Assembly: GCA_938043965.1 (NCBI GenBank)
Contig: CALIQQ010000009.1
Span: forward strand, 1 to 55,978
Direction of reading: 5' to 3'
DNA from: an uncultured Candidatus Saccharibacteria bacterium
GTDB taxonomy: Bacteria; Patescibacteriota; Saccharimonadia; Saccharimonadales; Saccharimonadaceae
DNA: 55,978 nucleotides
Positions 28,160 through 36,205 of this stretch are shown here, piece after piece. How positions within the stretch are numbered: the first letter of the stretch is position 1; every line of letters begins with the position of its first letter. The notes under the pieces are model-generated. The model searched no databases, was not told where the DNA came from, and worked only from the letters and a program-made list of their open reading frames with translations. Position numbers and translations under genes: made by a program.

Positions 28160-28786
28160 ATGGCAGATGAACCACGTGTAATCAATAAGTCCGGAACCCT
28201 CAAAATGACCGACAAGGTCGCAGCTACTAAAGAAACCCGCGATATGTCTGGCCGCCCAATGCGCCGCAATAATCGCCGTGATCGCGTTAAAGCTGACGTT
28301 GCTCCAAAGGAATTTGAAGAAGTCACGATTAACATCGACCGCGTTTCTCGTACAGTTGCTGGTGGTCGCCGTATGCGCTTTAAGGCGTTAGTTGCAGTTG
28401 GCAACAAGAAAAATAAAGTTGGCGTTGGTGTTGCAAAAGGTAACGATGTTACTACTGCTGTCGCTAAGGCTACTGCTAAAGCTAAGAAAAATCTAGTTGT
28501 CTTCAATATGGATGGCGAAACTATCTGTCACGAAGTTGAAACCAAAGTTACTGGTGCTGATGTCTTAATGAAGCCAGCTGCTCCAGGTACCGGTATTATC
28601 GCCGGTGGCGTCGTTCGTTCAGTGATCGGTTTGACTGGTATTAAGAACCTCATTTCAAAATCTCTTGGTTCGACCAATAAAGTCAACATCGCCTATGCTG
28701 TCGTTGAAGGCTTGAAACAGCAAGTTCCTCGCGAAAAGTGGAATACCACAATCGCGAAGAAATCTGCAAAAAAGGAGACTAAGTAA
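28160..28786 (+). CDS. rpsE: 30S ribosomal protein uS5
   Basis: Translational-accuracy protein, 208 aa. It has a basic N-terminal extension of about 50 residues. The core contains NIDRVSRTVAGGRRMRFKAL, VGVGVAKGNDVTTAV and PAAPGTGIIAGGVVRSVI. The ATG at 28160 follows the rplR stop; longer in-frame starts lie within rplR. rpmD (uL30), normally next, is missing and rplO follows directly. Confidence 0.97.
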   Translation: MADEPRVINKSGTLKMTDKVAATKETRDMSGRPMRRNNRRDRVKADVAPKEFEEVTINIDRVSRTVAGGRRMRFKALVAVGNKKNKVGVGVAKGNDVTTAVAKATAKAKKNLVVFNMDGETICHEVETKVTGADVLMKPAAPGTGIIAGGVVRSVIGLTGIKNLISKSLGSTNKVNIAYAVVEGLKQQVPREKWNTTIAKKSAKKETK

Positions 28787-29250
28787 TGAAATACAATGAT
28801 CTCGTAGTTAATAAAAATACTCGTCCAACTCGTGCTGGTCGTGGTATCTCGGCTGGGCTAGGTAAAACCGCTGGTCGTGGTACTAAAGGTCAGAAGGCTC
28901 GTACTGGTCATCGCAAGATGCCATCAGGCTTCATGGGTGGTCAGCGTGCAATCATGCAGGCAATTCCAAAGCTCAAAGGCTTCAAGTCACTTCACGCTAA
29001 GGCAACAGTAGTCTACACTGAAAACCTTAATTCACTTAGTGGTGACGTTGACAACTTTGTGTTGGCCGAGAACGCTTTGATTGAGAACCCTTACGCTAAG
29101 GTTAAAATCATCTCTCGTGGTGAATTAACCGCAAAACTTAACCTAAGCACTCAATTTGCTTCAAAAACTGCTATTTCAGCTATCGAAAAAGCCGGCGGTA
29201 AGTTTACTCGCGTCAGCGTTCCTAAGCGCGCTAAAAAAGTTTCAGAATAA
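28786..29250 (+). CDS. rplO: 50S ribosomal protein uL15
   Basis: Late-assembly large-subunit protein, 154 aa. RAGRGISAGLGKTAGRGTKG and KARTGHRKMPSGFMGGQ form the extended glycine-rich N-terminus. The stop-start overlap with rpsE shows rpmD has been cleanly lost, as is reported for CPR bacteria. A large hairpin follows the stop. Confidence 0.96.
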   Translation: MKYNDLVVNKNTRPTRAGRGISAGLGKTAGRGTKGQKARTGHRKMPSGFMGGQRAIMQAIPKLKGFKSLHAKATVVYTENLNSLSGDVDNFVLAENALIENPYAKVKIISRGELTAKLNLSTQFASKTAISAIEKAGGKFTRVSVPKRAKKVSE

Positions 29251-29261
29251 TCTGACATTAT

Positions 29262-29346
29262 AAAGCATTCAGTCTTTTTGAAGAAGATATAACCTTGGGC
29301 TAGCGCCCTTGAACGCATCTTCGAAGAAATGTGCTGAATGCTTTTT
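29262..29346 (+). promoter_or_regulatory. Long structured hairpin between rplO and secY
   Basis: AAAGCATTCAG (29262-29272) pairs with CTGAATGCTTT (29334-29344). An inner helix pairs TTTTTGAAGA with TCTTCGAAGA through a small bulge, and the apical GGGC/GCCC forms the top. A short T run follows, so it may act as a terminator or a regulated attenuator of secY. Its size is far above an ordinary terminator. Confidence 0.6.
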
Positions 29347-29485
29347 GATATCAGCTCGACCAACGCTTCTTTGGGCGCACCTTCGAATAGATTGACTTTT
29401 TTGGCGATTTACCTTGGAGATAGTTCCCATTCTATTTTTTTTGTGCTAAAATTGATAAAGAATATATTACAGAGAGGCTATTTTA

Positions 29486-30901
29486 ATGCATTTTAAGACG
29501 ATTTTTAAATCATTTAAAAACAAAGACATGCTAAAACGCATCGGTATTGTGTTGGGTATCTTGGTCGTTTACCGATTCTTAGCTCATATTCCAGTCCCAA
29601 TGGGCGACGCAACTACCTTTAAAGATGCTATTTCGAACCTAATTTCTAAATCTGACTTCGGTAGCTTCATCAATCTTATTTCTGGCGGTGGCCTCACCAA
29701 CTTCTCAATCATTTTAGTCGGTATGTCACCATATATTACCGCCTCTATCGTCTCGCAGCTACTGACAAAGGCGATTCCGTGCCTTGAGGAGCTCTCGGAA
29801 GACGGCGAATCTGGTCGTCGCAAGATTAACCAGTGGACCAGGGTACTATCCGTTCCACTAGCTATCGTTCAATCAATTGCTTACTGCTACATTCTATTCC
29901 AATCCGTAGGCTCTTATTCAACAACTGCCTTCACTCCAACCTCGCATGACTGGTTCCTCGCTGTTACCGCGATGAGCGCCGGCTCGATTATCCTTATGTG
30001 GCTTGGCGAATTGATCACCGAGCAGGGAATCGGTAATGGTATCTCCATGGTCATCTTCCTCTCTATCGTTTCGCAATTCCAAACTACTGCTGCTCAAATT
30101 GGCTCCGCTCTCTTTGATACCTCAAATGGCGCGTTTTCACTCTTCGGCTGGCTCAATCTTCCGGTCAACCCGACCGTCTTTTGGATTCTAACTGGTTTTG
30201 GCTTCGCTCTAATTATAGCCTTTTACTTCTTAGTTAAAGTCAATGAGGCTCAACGTGTTATTGAAATCAACTATGCTAAGCGCGTCCATGGTAACCAAGC
30301 CTACGGCGACGTCACCTCTAAGTTACCGATTAAACTGATTGCTGCCGGCGTGATTCCAGTAATCTTTGCTACCGCTTTTCTCTCTCTCCCAGCTCTAATC
30401 GGCCAATTCCTGACCGCCGCACATACCGGCAATGAACTCGGTAAAACTCTCACAACGATTTTTACCGCCCCAAGTGCTCAAAACTTTAAAACTATGTATC
30501 CCGACGGCATTACAGCTCAATGGTTTATCTACCCAACACTTTATTTCATTTTTGTCGTGATGTTTACCTACTTCTATACTTCAATTATCTTTAATACTAA
30601 AGAGATTGCTGATAATCTCCAGAAGCAGGGTGGTTTTATTGAAGGAGTGCGCCCAGGTCTCTCAACCGCAAAATACCTCGAGAAAACCGTAGTCCGTCTT
30701 AACTTCTTCGGTTCTCTTACACTTGGTTTTATTGCGATGATTCCATTCGTTACGGATTATGTCTTCATTGTGTTGACCGGCCAGCCACTTGGTCTCTCAA
30801 TTTCTGGTACTGGTCTTTTAATCGTGGTGACTGTTGCACTTGAGAATTTGCGCTCAATTGATTCACGTGCTCTCATGGTGACCTACGACGATTATAAATA
30901 A
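29486..30901 (+). CDS. secY: Protein translocase subunit SecY
   Basis: Central channel of the Sec translocon, 471 aa, with ten expected membrane segments. KDMLKRIGIVLGILVVYRF starts TM1. The plug region, GMSPYITASIVSQLL, EQGIGNGISMVIF and the cytoplasmic RVIEINYAKRVHGNQAYG and GGFIEGVRPGLSTAKYLEK loops are conserved. A likely extended -10 (TGCTAAAAT) lies near 29445. adk and map, often next in the spc operon, are absent; a sortase gene follows. Confidence 0.97.
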   Translation: MHFKTIFKSFKNKDMLKRIGIVLGILVVYRFLAHIPVPMGDATTFKDAISNLISKSDFGSFINLISGGGLTNFSIILVGMSPYITASIVSQLLTKAIPCLEELSEDGESGRRKINQWTRVLSVPLAIVQSIAYCYILFQSVGSYSTTAFTPTSHDWFLAVTAMSAGSIILMWLGELITEQGIGNGISMVIFLSIVSQFQTTAAQIGSALFDTSNGAFSLFGWLNLPVNPTVFWILTGFGFALIIAFYFLVKVNEAQRVIEINYAKRVHGNQAYGDVTSKLPIKLIAAGVIPVIFATAFLSLPALIGQFLTAAHTGNELGKTLTTIFTAPSAQNFKTMYPDGITAQWFIYPTLYFIFVVMFTYFYTSIIFNTKEIADNLQKQGGFIEGVRPGLSTAKYLEKTVVRLNFFGSLTLGFIAMIPFVTDYVFIVLTGQPLGLSISGTGLLIVVTVALENLRSIDSRALMVTYDDYK

Positions 30902-30918
30902 CAATAAAAGGGTGGAAA

Positions 30919-31617
30919 ATGAGTCTAACTGTTAAAAAAACCATCACGAGATACATTCCTCGTATTATCTTGACACTAATTCTGATCGCAGCTAGTGCTT
31001 TTATTGTCCACGTTGCCATCTTTGAATCAAAGTATTATCGAGAAAAGGAAGGGTCAACTCGTGCTACTGCTGCAATCGTTGGTGATATCGCTAGCTCCGA
31101 AGCTGAGCCATCGTCTGAACCAATCAGTCCAGTGCAGATAAAAGAATATCTTGTCCCAGCTGACCAACCACGTTACCTAACGATCGACAAACTAGGTATC
31201 GTCAATGCTCGCATCATTTCGGTTGGTGTCGATAAAAAAGGCCAGATGCAAACGCCAAACTCAATTTATGATGCAGCATGGTATAATCGATCGGCTAAGC
31301 CAGGTAAAGGCTATACCGGTATTTATAATGGCCACAGTGGTGTCGGTGGTAGTAGTGGTATTTTTAGAAATCTATCTGCGCTTACTGCTGGTGACTTAAT
31401 TAAGATTGAACTCGGTAACGGTACTATTCACACTTATCGTGTCTATGACAACTTTGAAGTGAAACTCGAGGACGCTAATAAAAAAATGAAACTGTTAACC
31501 ACTAGTCCAGTTGAAGGCGAGGAGTCAATTTCAATCATTACTTGTACTGGCGAATATAGTCTAAAGCAAAAAACTTATCTGTCTCGTCAGTTCCTGCGTG
31601 CGACTAAAATCAACTAA
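30919..31617 (+). CDS. Sortase (transpeptidase)
   Basis: Membrane-anchored cysteine transpeptidase, 232 aa. One N-terminal membrane segment (about residues 13-33) is followed by a low-complexity linker to about 75. The sortase barrel then carries His139 (IYNGHSGVGG), Cys209 (ISIITCTGEYS) and Arg223 (YLSRQFLRA). Sortases attach surface proteins to the cell wall or polymerise pili. No LPxTG-type substrate is visible in the window. It occupies the place of adk-map after secY and was probably co-transcribed with it. Confidence 0.92.
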   Translation: MSLTVKKTITRYIPRIILTLILIAASAFIVHVAIFESKYYREKEGSTRATAAIVGDIASSEAEPSSEPISPVQIKEYLVPADQPRYLTIDKLGIVNARIISVGVDKKGQMQTPNSIYDAAWYNRSAKPGKGYTGIYNGHSGVGGSSGIFRNLSALTAGDLIKIELGNGTIHTYRVYDNFEVKLEDANKKMKLLTTSPVEGEESISIITCTGEYSLKQKTYLSRQFLRATKIN

Positions 31618-31625
31618 AAAACCTC

Positions 31626-31654
31626 TTGAAAATTATGGTTTTTTCTGATACAAT
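31626..31654 (+). promoter_or_regulatory. infA promoter
   Basis: TTGAAA (31626-31631) preceded by CCTC, a 17-bp spacer and TACAAT (31649-31654). Confidence 0.75.
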
Positions 31655-31667
31655 AAAGGAGTAATTT

Positions 31668-31889
31668 ATGGCTAGTCAAAAGGAAGTGATTAAACTTGCT
31701 GGTAAGGTCGTTGAGGCTTTGCCAAACACGCAATTTCGCGTGGAACTTGAGAATGGTCATATTATCATTGCGCACATGAGCGGAAAAATGCGCAAAAACT
31801 TTATCCGTTTAGTGCCTGGTGATAAGGTAGAGGTTGAACTCACCCCTTACGATTTAACGAAGGGGCGAATCAGTTTCCGCCTGAAATAA
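31668..31889 (+). CDS. infA: Translation initiation factor IF-1
   Basis: A-site-binding OB-fold factor, 73 aa. KLAGKVVEALPNTQFRVEL, NGHIIIAHMSGKMRKNFIRL and GDKVEVELTPYDLTKGRI match IF-1 over the full length. It starts the second half of the cluster from its own promoter; rpmJ and rpsM follow. Confidence 0.98.
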   Translation: MASQKEVIKLAGKVVEALPNTQFRVELENGHIIIAHMSGKMRKNFIRLVPGDKVEVELTPYDLTKGRISFRLK

Positions 31890-31966
31890 TATCAACCGTC
31901 TTTGATGGCGAAATTGATATAAAAAGATACGAGTGATTTTTCCGCAACTCGTAATCTATTTATATC
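31889..31966 (+). promoter_or_regulatory. Two mutually exclusive hairpins before rpmJ-rpsM
   Basis: ATATCAA (31889-31895) can pair with TTGATAT (31914-31920). The overlapping GATATAAA (31916-31923) can instead pair with TTTATATC (31959-31966), extended by AGAT/ATCT and ACGAGT/ACTCGT under a 12-base loop. Both cannot form together. The position before the rpmJ-rpsM-rpsK-rpsD-rpoA genes matches that of the S4-regulated alpha-operon leader. Regulation is inferred. Confidence 0.55.
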
Positions 31967-32011
31967 TTGAGTACCTAGAAAAGACTTAACAAGAAAGGAT
32001 TTTGACACTTT

Positions 32012-32128
32012 ATGAAAGTACGCGCAAGTGTTAAAAAAATTTCCCCTGATGATATCTTTGTCCGCCGTAAAGGTGTGCTTCGTGTCATCAATAAGAAAAA
32101 ACCTAAGAATAAGCAAAGGCAGGGTTAA
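32012..32128 (+). CDS. rpmJ: 50S ribosomal protein bL36, zinc-free form
   Basis: 38-aa protein opening MKVRASVKKISPDDIFVRRK and ending NKQRQG. The four zinc ligands of the common form (C, C, C, H) are replaced by Ser, Asp, Asn and others, so this is a C-minus bL36. It begins six bases after AAGAAAGGAT-type sequence and ends two bases before rpsM. Confidence 0.93.
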   Translation: MKVRASVKKISPDDIFVRRKGVLRVINKKKPKNKQRQG

Positions 32129-32130
32129 GC

Positions 32131-32517
32131 ATGGCAAGAATTGCAAGTGTCGTTCTTCCTTCCGATAAAGAGGTCTGGATTGGTTTGACCTACATTTACG
32201 GAATTGGTCGTACGACCGCTAAAGCCATCCTTGCGGAGGCCAAAATTGAGCCTACCACTCGGGTGAAAGATCTCACCGAGGCTGACGAACAGAAAATCAA
32301 CGACATTATTTCATCGAAATATCAGGTCGAAGGTGATCTCAAGCGCCTCGTAACAAATAACATTAAACGCATCAAGGACATCAACTCTTATAAAGGTGTC
32401 CGCCACAAAGCTGGACTTCCAGTTAACGGTCAACGTACCCGCACGAACGCACGTACTCGTAAGGGTAAAGCGATTGCAGTGGGTGGTGCACAACCAAAAG
32501 CAGCAAGTAAGACTTAG
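32131..32517 (+). CDS. rpsM: 30S ribosomal protein uS13
   Basis: Head protein contacting tRNA and the large subunit, 128 aa. ARIASVVLPSDKEVWIGL, YGIGRTTAKAIL, SYKGVRHKAGLPVNGQRTR and NARTRKG are diagnostic. It sits between rpmJ and rpsK. Confidence 0.97.
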   Translation: MARIASVVLPSDKEVWIGLTYIYGIGRTTAKAILAEAKIEPTTRVKDLTEADEQKINDIISSKYQVEGDLKRLVTNNIKRIKDINSYKGVRHKAGLPVNGQRTRTNARTRKGKAIAVGGAQPKAASKT

Positions 32518-32538
32518 TAAGGAGAAAGGAATAGTAAT

Positions 32539-32976
32539 ATGACAGAAAAAGAAGTCAAATCTACTGCGCCTGAAGCTCCAGCTGAAGCTCCTGTTGCAGT
32601 TAAAAAAGCAAAAAAAGGTAAACGCATTGTGACTGCTGGTCAACTCCACATCCAAGCTACCTTTAATAACACCATTATCAGCATTTCCGACAAAAAAGGC
32701 CAAGTTATCGCGGCTTCTTCTGCCGGCGCAAACGGCTTCCGTGGTTCGAAAAAAGGAACCGCCTATGCTGCTCAAATTGCGGCTGAAAAAGCAGGTGAAA
32801 TCGCTAAAAAAGACTACGGTCTAAGCTCAGTTGATGTCTACGTTAAAGGCATCGGTCTTGGTCGTGATAGCGCAATACGTGCTGTCTCAAGTCTTGGTAT
32901 TAAAATCGACAGTATTACCGACAAGACGCCAATCGCTCACGGCGGTGTACGTCCTAAGGGAGAGAGGAAACCATAA
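32539..32976 (+). CDS. rpsK: 30S ribosomal protein uS11
   Basis: Platform protein, 145 aa. GQLHIQATFNNTIISISDKK and GANGFRGSKKGTAYAAQ, then DVYVKGIGLGRDSAIRAV and THIAHGG-like KTPIAHGGVRPK. An Ala/Pro/Lys-rich N-terminal extension of about 30 residues is present. The stop overlaps the rpsD start. Confidence 0.97.
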   Translation: MTEKEVKSTAPEAPAEAPVAVKKAKKGKRIVTAGQLHIQATFNNTIISISDKKGQVIAASSAGANGFRGSKKGTAYAAQIAAEKAGEIAKKDYGLSSVDVYVKGIGLGRDSAIRAVSSLGIKIDSITDKTPIAHGGVRPKGERKP

Positions 32977-33593
32977 TGGCACGCGATATATCTCCAATTG
33001 TTAAACAATCACGCCGCGAGAGCTGGGCATTAGCACCAAAAGCTCATAAAGTCATGGCGAAAAAATCTGGTATTCCAGGTGAGCACGGTGATATGCGTGT
33101 TCGTGGTGGTAGTCTCTACCTTACCCAAATGCGTGAGAAGCAAAAAGTTCGCCGTATGTATGGCCTACTTGAGAAACAATTCGCTAAACTCATGAAAGAA
33201 GCTCAGAAATCAGAGGGTCTAACTGGTGAAAACCTCCTCCAGTATCTTGAGCGTCGTGCGGATAACGTAGCTTACCGTGCTGGTTTTGCGACTACTCGTC
33301 GTCAAGCACGTCAGCTCGTATCTCATGGTCACTTTACTCTTAACGGTCGCCGCATCGACATCCCTTCAATTCGTTTGAAGCCAGGTGATGTTCTTGAGGT
33401 CCGTGCTAAGAGCCAGAAGTCAGAGTATTTCAAAAATCTTGACAATATCGTAGCAGCAGCTTCCCAGCCTACTTTAAGCTGGATGAAATCTGATGCAAAA
33501 AAGATGAAAATTGAAATCACTGGACTACCAAAGCGCGAAGAAGCTGAGGCGGGCATTAACGAACAACTAATCGTTGAGTATTACTCACGCTAA
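32976..33593 (+). CDS. rpsD: 30S ribosomal protein uS4
   Basis: Primary 16S-binding protein, 205 aa. LLEKQFAKLMKEAQKSEG, LERRADNVAYRAGFATTRRQ and the S4 domain RQLVSHGHFTLNGRRIDIPS are clear. The N-terminal part has no zinc-binding cysteines. In other bacteria S4 regulates this operon, which makes it a candidate ligand of the leader at 31889. Confidence 0.97.
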   Translation: MARDISPIVKQSRRESWALAPKAHKVMAKKSGIPGEHGDMRVRGGSLYLTQMREKQKVRRMYGLLEKQFAKLMKEAQKSEGLTGENLLQYLERRADNVAYRAGFATTRRQARQLVSHGHFTLNGRRIDIPSIRLKPGDVLEVRAKSQKSEYFKNLDNIVAAASQPTLSWMKSDAKKMKIEITGLPKREEAEAGINEQLIVEYYSR

Positions 33594-33601
33594 GGAGGAA
33601 A

Positions 33602-34552
33602 ATGACAACAAAACTAATCCATGAAGCAAATCTTGCTGAAGTCAAAGAGCTTTCAAAGACGAGTGCCTCATTTGTCATTAAGCCACTCTATTATGGCTAT
33701 GGCAATACACTCGGAAACTCACTTCGCCGCGTTTTGCTTTCCAGCATCAAAGGTGCTGCGATTACCTCTTTTTCAATCGAGGGTGCAACTCACGAATTCA
33801 CTACAATTAAAGGTGTTCGTGAAGATATCGTAGATATCATGCTCAATCTTAAAAACATTCGTTTTAAGAGTCATACTGACAACCCAGTCGAACTTGATCT
33901 TGTTATTAAAGGCAAAGATCAAGGTGAAAAAGACGGTGATCCACGCGTTGTTGCTGGCGACATCAAACTTCCTTCTGAAGTTGAAATCGCTAACCCACAC
34001 CAACTCATCTGCCATATCGACGACCCAGCTGTCACTTTGAAAATGCACTTTGTCGTTGAGACTGGCTGTGGCTATCTCACTATCGATAAGGCCGGCGAAG
34101 ACCGCTTACATAGTGACATGATCGCCCTCGATGCAGTATTCACCCCTGTTCTACGTGTTCGCTACAAAGTTGAGAACACTCGTGTTGGACAGGATACTAA
34201 TTTACAACAGCTTACTATTACTATCGACACCGATGGTACAATTACTCCAAAAGAGGCCTTTGAAGAAGCTGCTGCTATCTTAGTCAACCAATACACCGCC
34301 CTTGCTGGCAGCACCACTATTGAGTCTGCCCCAGCTCCAGGCGCTAATGATGAGCAAGAAGACAATGGTTTAGCTCTTCCTATCGAAGAACTTGGTCTTT
34401 CTGCTCGTACCGCCAACGCCCTCATCAATAACGAAATCCGCACTATTCGTGACCTCGTTGTTCTTTCAGACAACGACCTCAAAGAATTGAAAGGTTTCGG
34501 CCAGAAGGCGCTTGACGAAGTTAAAGAAAAGTTAACGGAGTTAAAGATTTAA
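33602..34552 (+). CDS. rpoA: RNA polymerase alpha subunit
   Basis: Assembly subunit of RNA polymerase, 316 aa. The N-terminal domain has GYGNTLGNSLRRVLLSSIKGAAIT. The C-terminal domain at about 258-316 (LPIEELGLSARTANALINN, then LVVLSDNDLKELKGFGQKAL) binds UP elements and activators. A linker rich in Pro, Ala and acidic residues joins them. SD is GGAGG directly before the ATG; the stop overlaps the rplQ start. A second copy of the C-terminal domain occurs in the fusion protein at 54245-55018. Confidence 0.98.
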   Translation: MTTKLIHEANLAEVKELSKTSASFVIKPLYYGYGNTLGNSLRRVLLSSIKGAAITSFSIEGATHEFTTIKGVREDIVDIMLNLKNIRFKSHTDNPVELDLVIKGKDQGEKDGDPRVVAGDIKLPSEVEIANPHQLICHIDDPAVTLKMHFVVETGCGYLTIDKAGEDRLHSDMIALDAVFTPVLRVRYKVENTRVGQDTNLQQLTITIDTDGTITPKEAFEEAAAILVNQYTALAGSTTIESAPAPGANDEQEDNGLALPIEELGLSARTANALINNEIRTIRDLVVLSDNDLKELKGFGQKALDEVKEKLTELKI

Positions 34553-34935
34553 TGCACCGCCACGGATATAAAGGCCGCAAGTTCGGCCGTGAAACCGACC
34601 AGAGACGCGCTCTCCTTCGTGGACTCGAGTGTTCTTTGATCAAATATCAATCAATTACCGTTACGCTTGCTCGCGCTAAAGAAATGCGCCGTGAAACAGA
34701 GAAGCTAATCACTATCGCCAAGAAGGGTGGTTTAGCTAACCGTCGTCTTCTCATTTCTCGTCTTAACGACATGGAAGTCGCCGCTCTCTTGATGGATGTT
34801 ATTGCACCACAAGTTAAGCGTAACTCTGGATATCTTCGTATTGAAAGAGCTGGTTACCGCACCGGAGACAACTCCGAAATGGCAACTATCAGCTTTGTCG
34901 ATGATATCGATCTAACTAAAAAGGAGAGTAAGTAA
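34552..34935 (+). CDS. rplQ: 50S ribosomal protein bL17
   Basis: 127-aa large-subunit protein. MHRHGYKGRKFGRETDQRRA and LITIAKKGGLANRRL, then GYLRIERAGYRTGDNSEMA are typical. The start overlaps the rpoA stop and its stop overlaps the rplM start. Confidence 0.97.
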   Translation: MHRHGYKGRKFGRETDQRRALLRGLECSLIKYQSITVTLARAKEMRRETEKLITIAKKGGLANRRLLISRLNDMEVAALLMDVIAPQVKRNSGYLRIERAGYRTGDNSEMATISFVDDIDLTKKESK

Positions 34936-35360
34936 TGAAAACCTATTCTCAAAAAACAGCTGAAATTAAGCGTGAATGGTACGTTGTTGACGCTAAAAGC
35001 CTTCCACTTGGAAAGCTCGCAGTTGTAATTGCAGATAAATTAATGGGTAAATCAAAAGTTACCTACACCCCACACATCGACAACGGTGACTATGTTGTTG
35101 TAATCAACGCTAAAGATATCGTTGTGACCGGCAACAAAATGGTTGAAAAGATGTATCATCGCCACAGCGGCTTCCCAGGAGGCTTAACCTCTTTGAAGCT
35201 TGAAGAGGTGATCGAAAAGAATCCTTCTTACGCCATCAAAGAAGCCGTTAAGGGTATGCTTCCAAAAAACAAGCTCGCAGCTGACCGTCTCGCACGCCTT
35301 CGCGTGTTTGATGGCGCCGAGCATGCTCATGTTGCTCAGAACCCAAAGGAGATTAAGTAA
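34935..35360 (+). CDS. rplM: 50S ribosomal protein uL13
   Basis: Early-assembly protein, 141 aa. REWYVVDAKSLPLGKLAVVIA, YTPHIDNGDYVVVINAKDIV, YHRHSGFPGGL and AVKGMLPKNKLAADRLARLR match uL13. It is paired with rpsI as in most bacteria. Confidence 0.97.
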   Translation: MKTYSQKTAEIKREWYVVDAKSLPLGKLAVVIADKLMGKSKVTYTPHIDNGDYVVVINAKDIVVTGNKMVEKMYHRHSGFPGGLTSLKLEEVIEKNPSYAIKEAVKGMLPKNKLAADRLARLRVFDGAEHAHVAQNPKEIK

Positions 35361-35755
35361 TGGCAGAAAAATATACTTACGGTCTCGGCCGTCGCAAAGC
35401 AGCTACTGCTCGTGCTCGTCTTTATAAAGGTAAAGGCAATATCACTATCAACGATAAACCAGCTCTCGATTATCTCTCAGGTAACAAAACTTACCTCGCT
35501 GAGATTACCGACCCTCTCGCTTTAACTCAAAAGCAAAAGGAATACGATATCACCATTCGCGTCAGCGGTGGTGGACTTGCTGGCCAAGTTGATGCAATCA
35601 AACTAGCTGTCTCAAAGGCACTTCAAACTGAGTTCCCAGATCTTCGCCCAATCTTGAAAAAGGCAGGATTTGTCAAACGCGATCCACGCGAAAAAGAGCG
35701 CAAAAAATACGGTCTTCGCTCAGCTCGCAAAAAAGAACAGTTCAGCAAACGCTAG
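35360..35755 (+). CDS. rpsI: 30S ribosomal protein uS9
   Basis: Head protein whose C-terminal Arg reaches the P-site tRNA. YGLGRRKAATARARLYKGKG, VSGGGLAGQVDAIKLAVSKA and the tail KKYGLRSARKKEQFSKR are diagnostic. Length is 131 aa. A terminator follows and ends the ribosomal block. Confidence 0.98.
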   Translation: MAEKYTYGLGRRKAATARARLYKGKGNITINDKPALDYLSGNKTYLAEITDPLALTQKQKEYDITIRVSGGGLAGQVDAIKLAVSKALQTEFPDLRPILKKAGFVKRDPREKERKKYGLRSARKKEQFSKR

Positions 35756-35766
35756 TTTTATTAAAA

Positions 35767-35796
35767 AAAGAACCTCAATTCCGGGGTTCTTTTTTT
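35767..35796 (+). terminator. Terminator after rpsI
   Basis: AGAACC/GGTTCT stem followed by seven T. Confidence 0.8.
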
Positions 35797-35885
35797 GTTT
35801 TGTTTTGTTTTGGAATTGGGAACTAGTGTATACAAAAAGTAAGATAAATATGCAACCCGTCTCGGTTCCATTTTCTTTTTCTAGA

Positions 35886-35961
35886 TGGTGGAGCGTAGGG
35901 GAATCAAACCCCTGACCTTCGCAATGCGAATGCGACGCTCTATCAGCTGAGCTAACGCCCC
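35886..35961 (-). tRNA. tRNA-Ala (CGC)
   Basis: Acceptor GGGGCGT/ACGCTCC contains the G3:U70 wobble that identifies alanine tRNA. The anticodon loop TTCGCAT is closed by TCGCA/TGCGA, and CCA is encoded. Confidence 0.96.
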
Positions 35962-36035
35962 GTGTTTTCTAGTTTTACCACGACCAAAACCAAAAGTCAA
36001 TCATATCGTTAAGATCCTGGACCTTAACGCGCCTC

Positions 36036-36064
36036 TTTACTAAATGCACTTTTTATGGTACAAT
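36036..36064 (+). promoter_or_regulatory. Promoter of the HD-domain gene
   Basis: TTTACT (36036-36041), a 17-bp spacer and TACAAT (36059-36064). It predicts a leader of about 135 nt. Confidence 0.55.
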
Positions 36065-36100
36065 ATAAAAAGTAGTACTTTAACAAGGTGGTTTTTTATT

Positions 36101-36178
36101 GCTTTAGGGTTAATTCACCCGACAAAAGCAGATGTAACTAGTCGACACAATGGGAAGACCTGGAGAAGGTAACCCCAT
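36101..36178 (+). promoter_or_regulatory. Structured leader of the HD-domain gene, riboswitch-like
   Basis: Two compound hairpins. The first stacks GCTTT/AAAGC outside GGGT/ACCC (36101-36129). The second stacks ATGGG/CCCAT outside ACC/GGT around a TGGAGAA loop (36150-36178). The ribosome binding site comes about 15 bases later. The layout resembles a small aptamer before an enzyme gene, but it matches no riboswitch I know. Confidence 0.5.
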
Positions 36179-36205
36179 CACGATCTTTCATAAGGAGGAA
36201 ACAAT

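Noticed and set aside
28740..28800. Possible rpmD between rpsE and rplO
   Set aside because: The rpsE stop and rplO start overlap, leaving no room; uL30 is truly absent here.
36009..36031. Hairpin CGTTAAG/CTTAACG containing ATCCTGGAC, like the IS terminal repeat
   Set aside because: Only nine bases match the IS end, with no adjacent TTGCAAAG core; treated as chance similarity in an intergenic gap.
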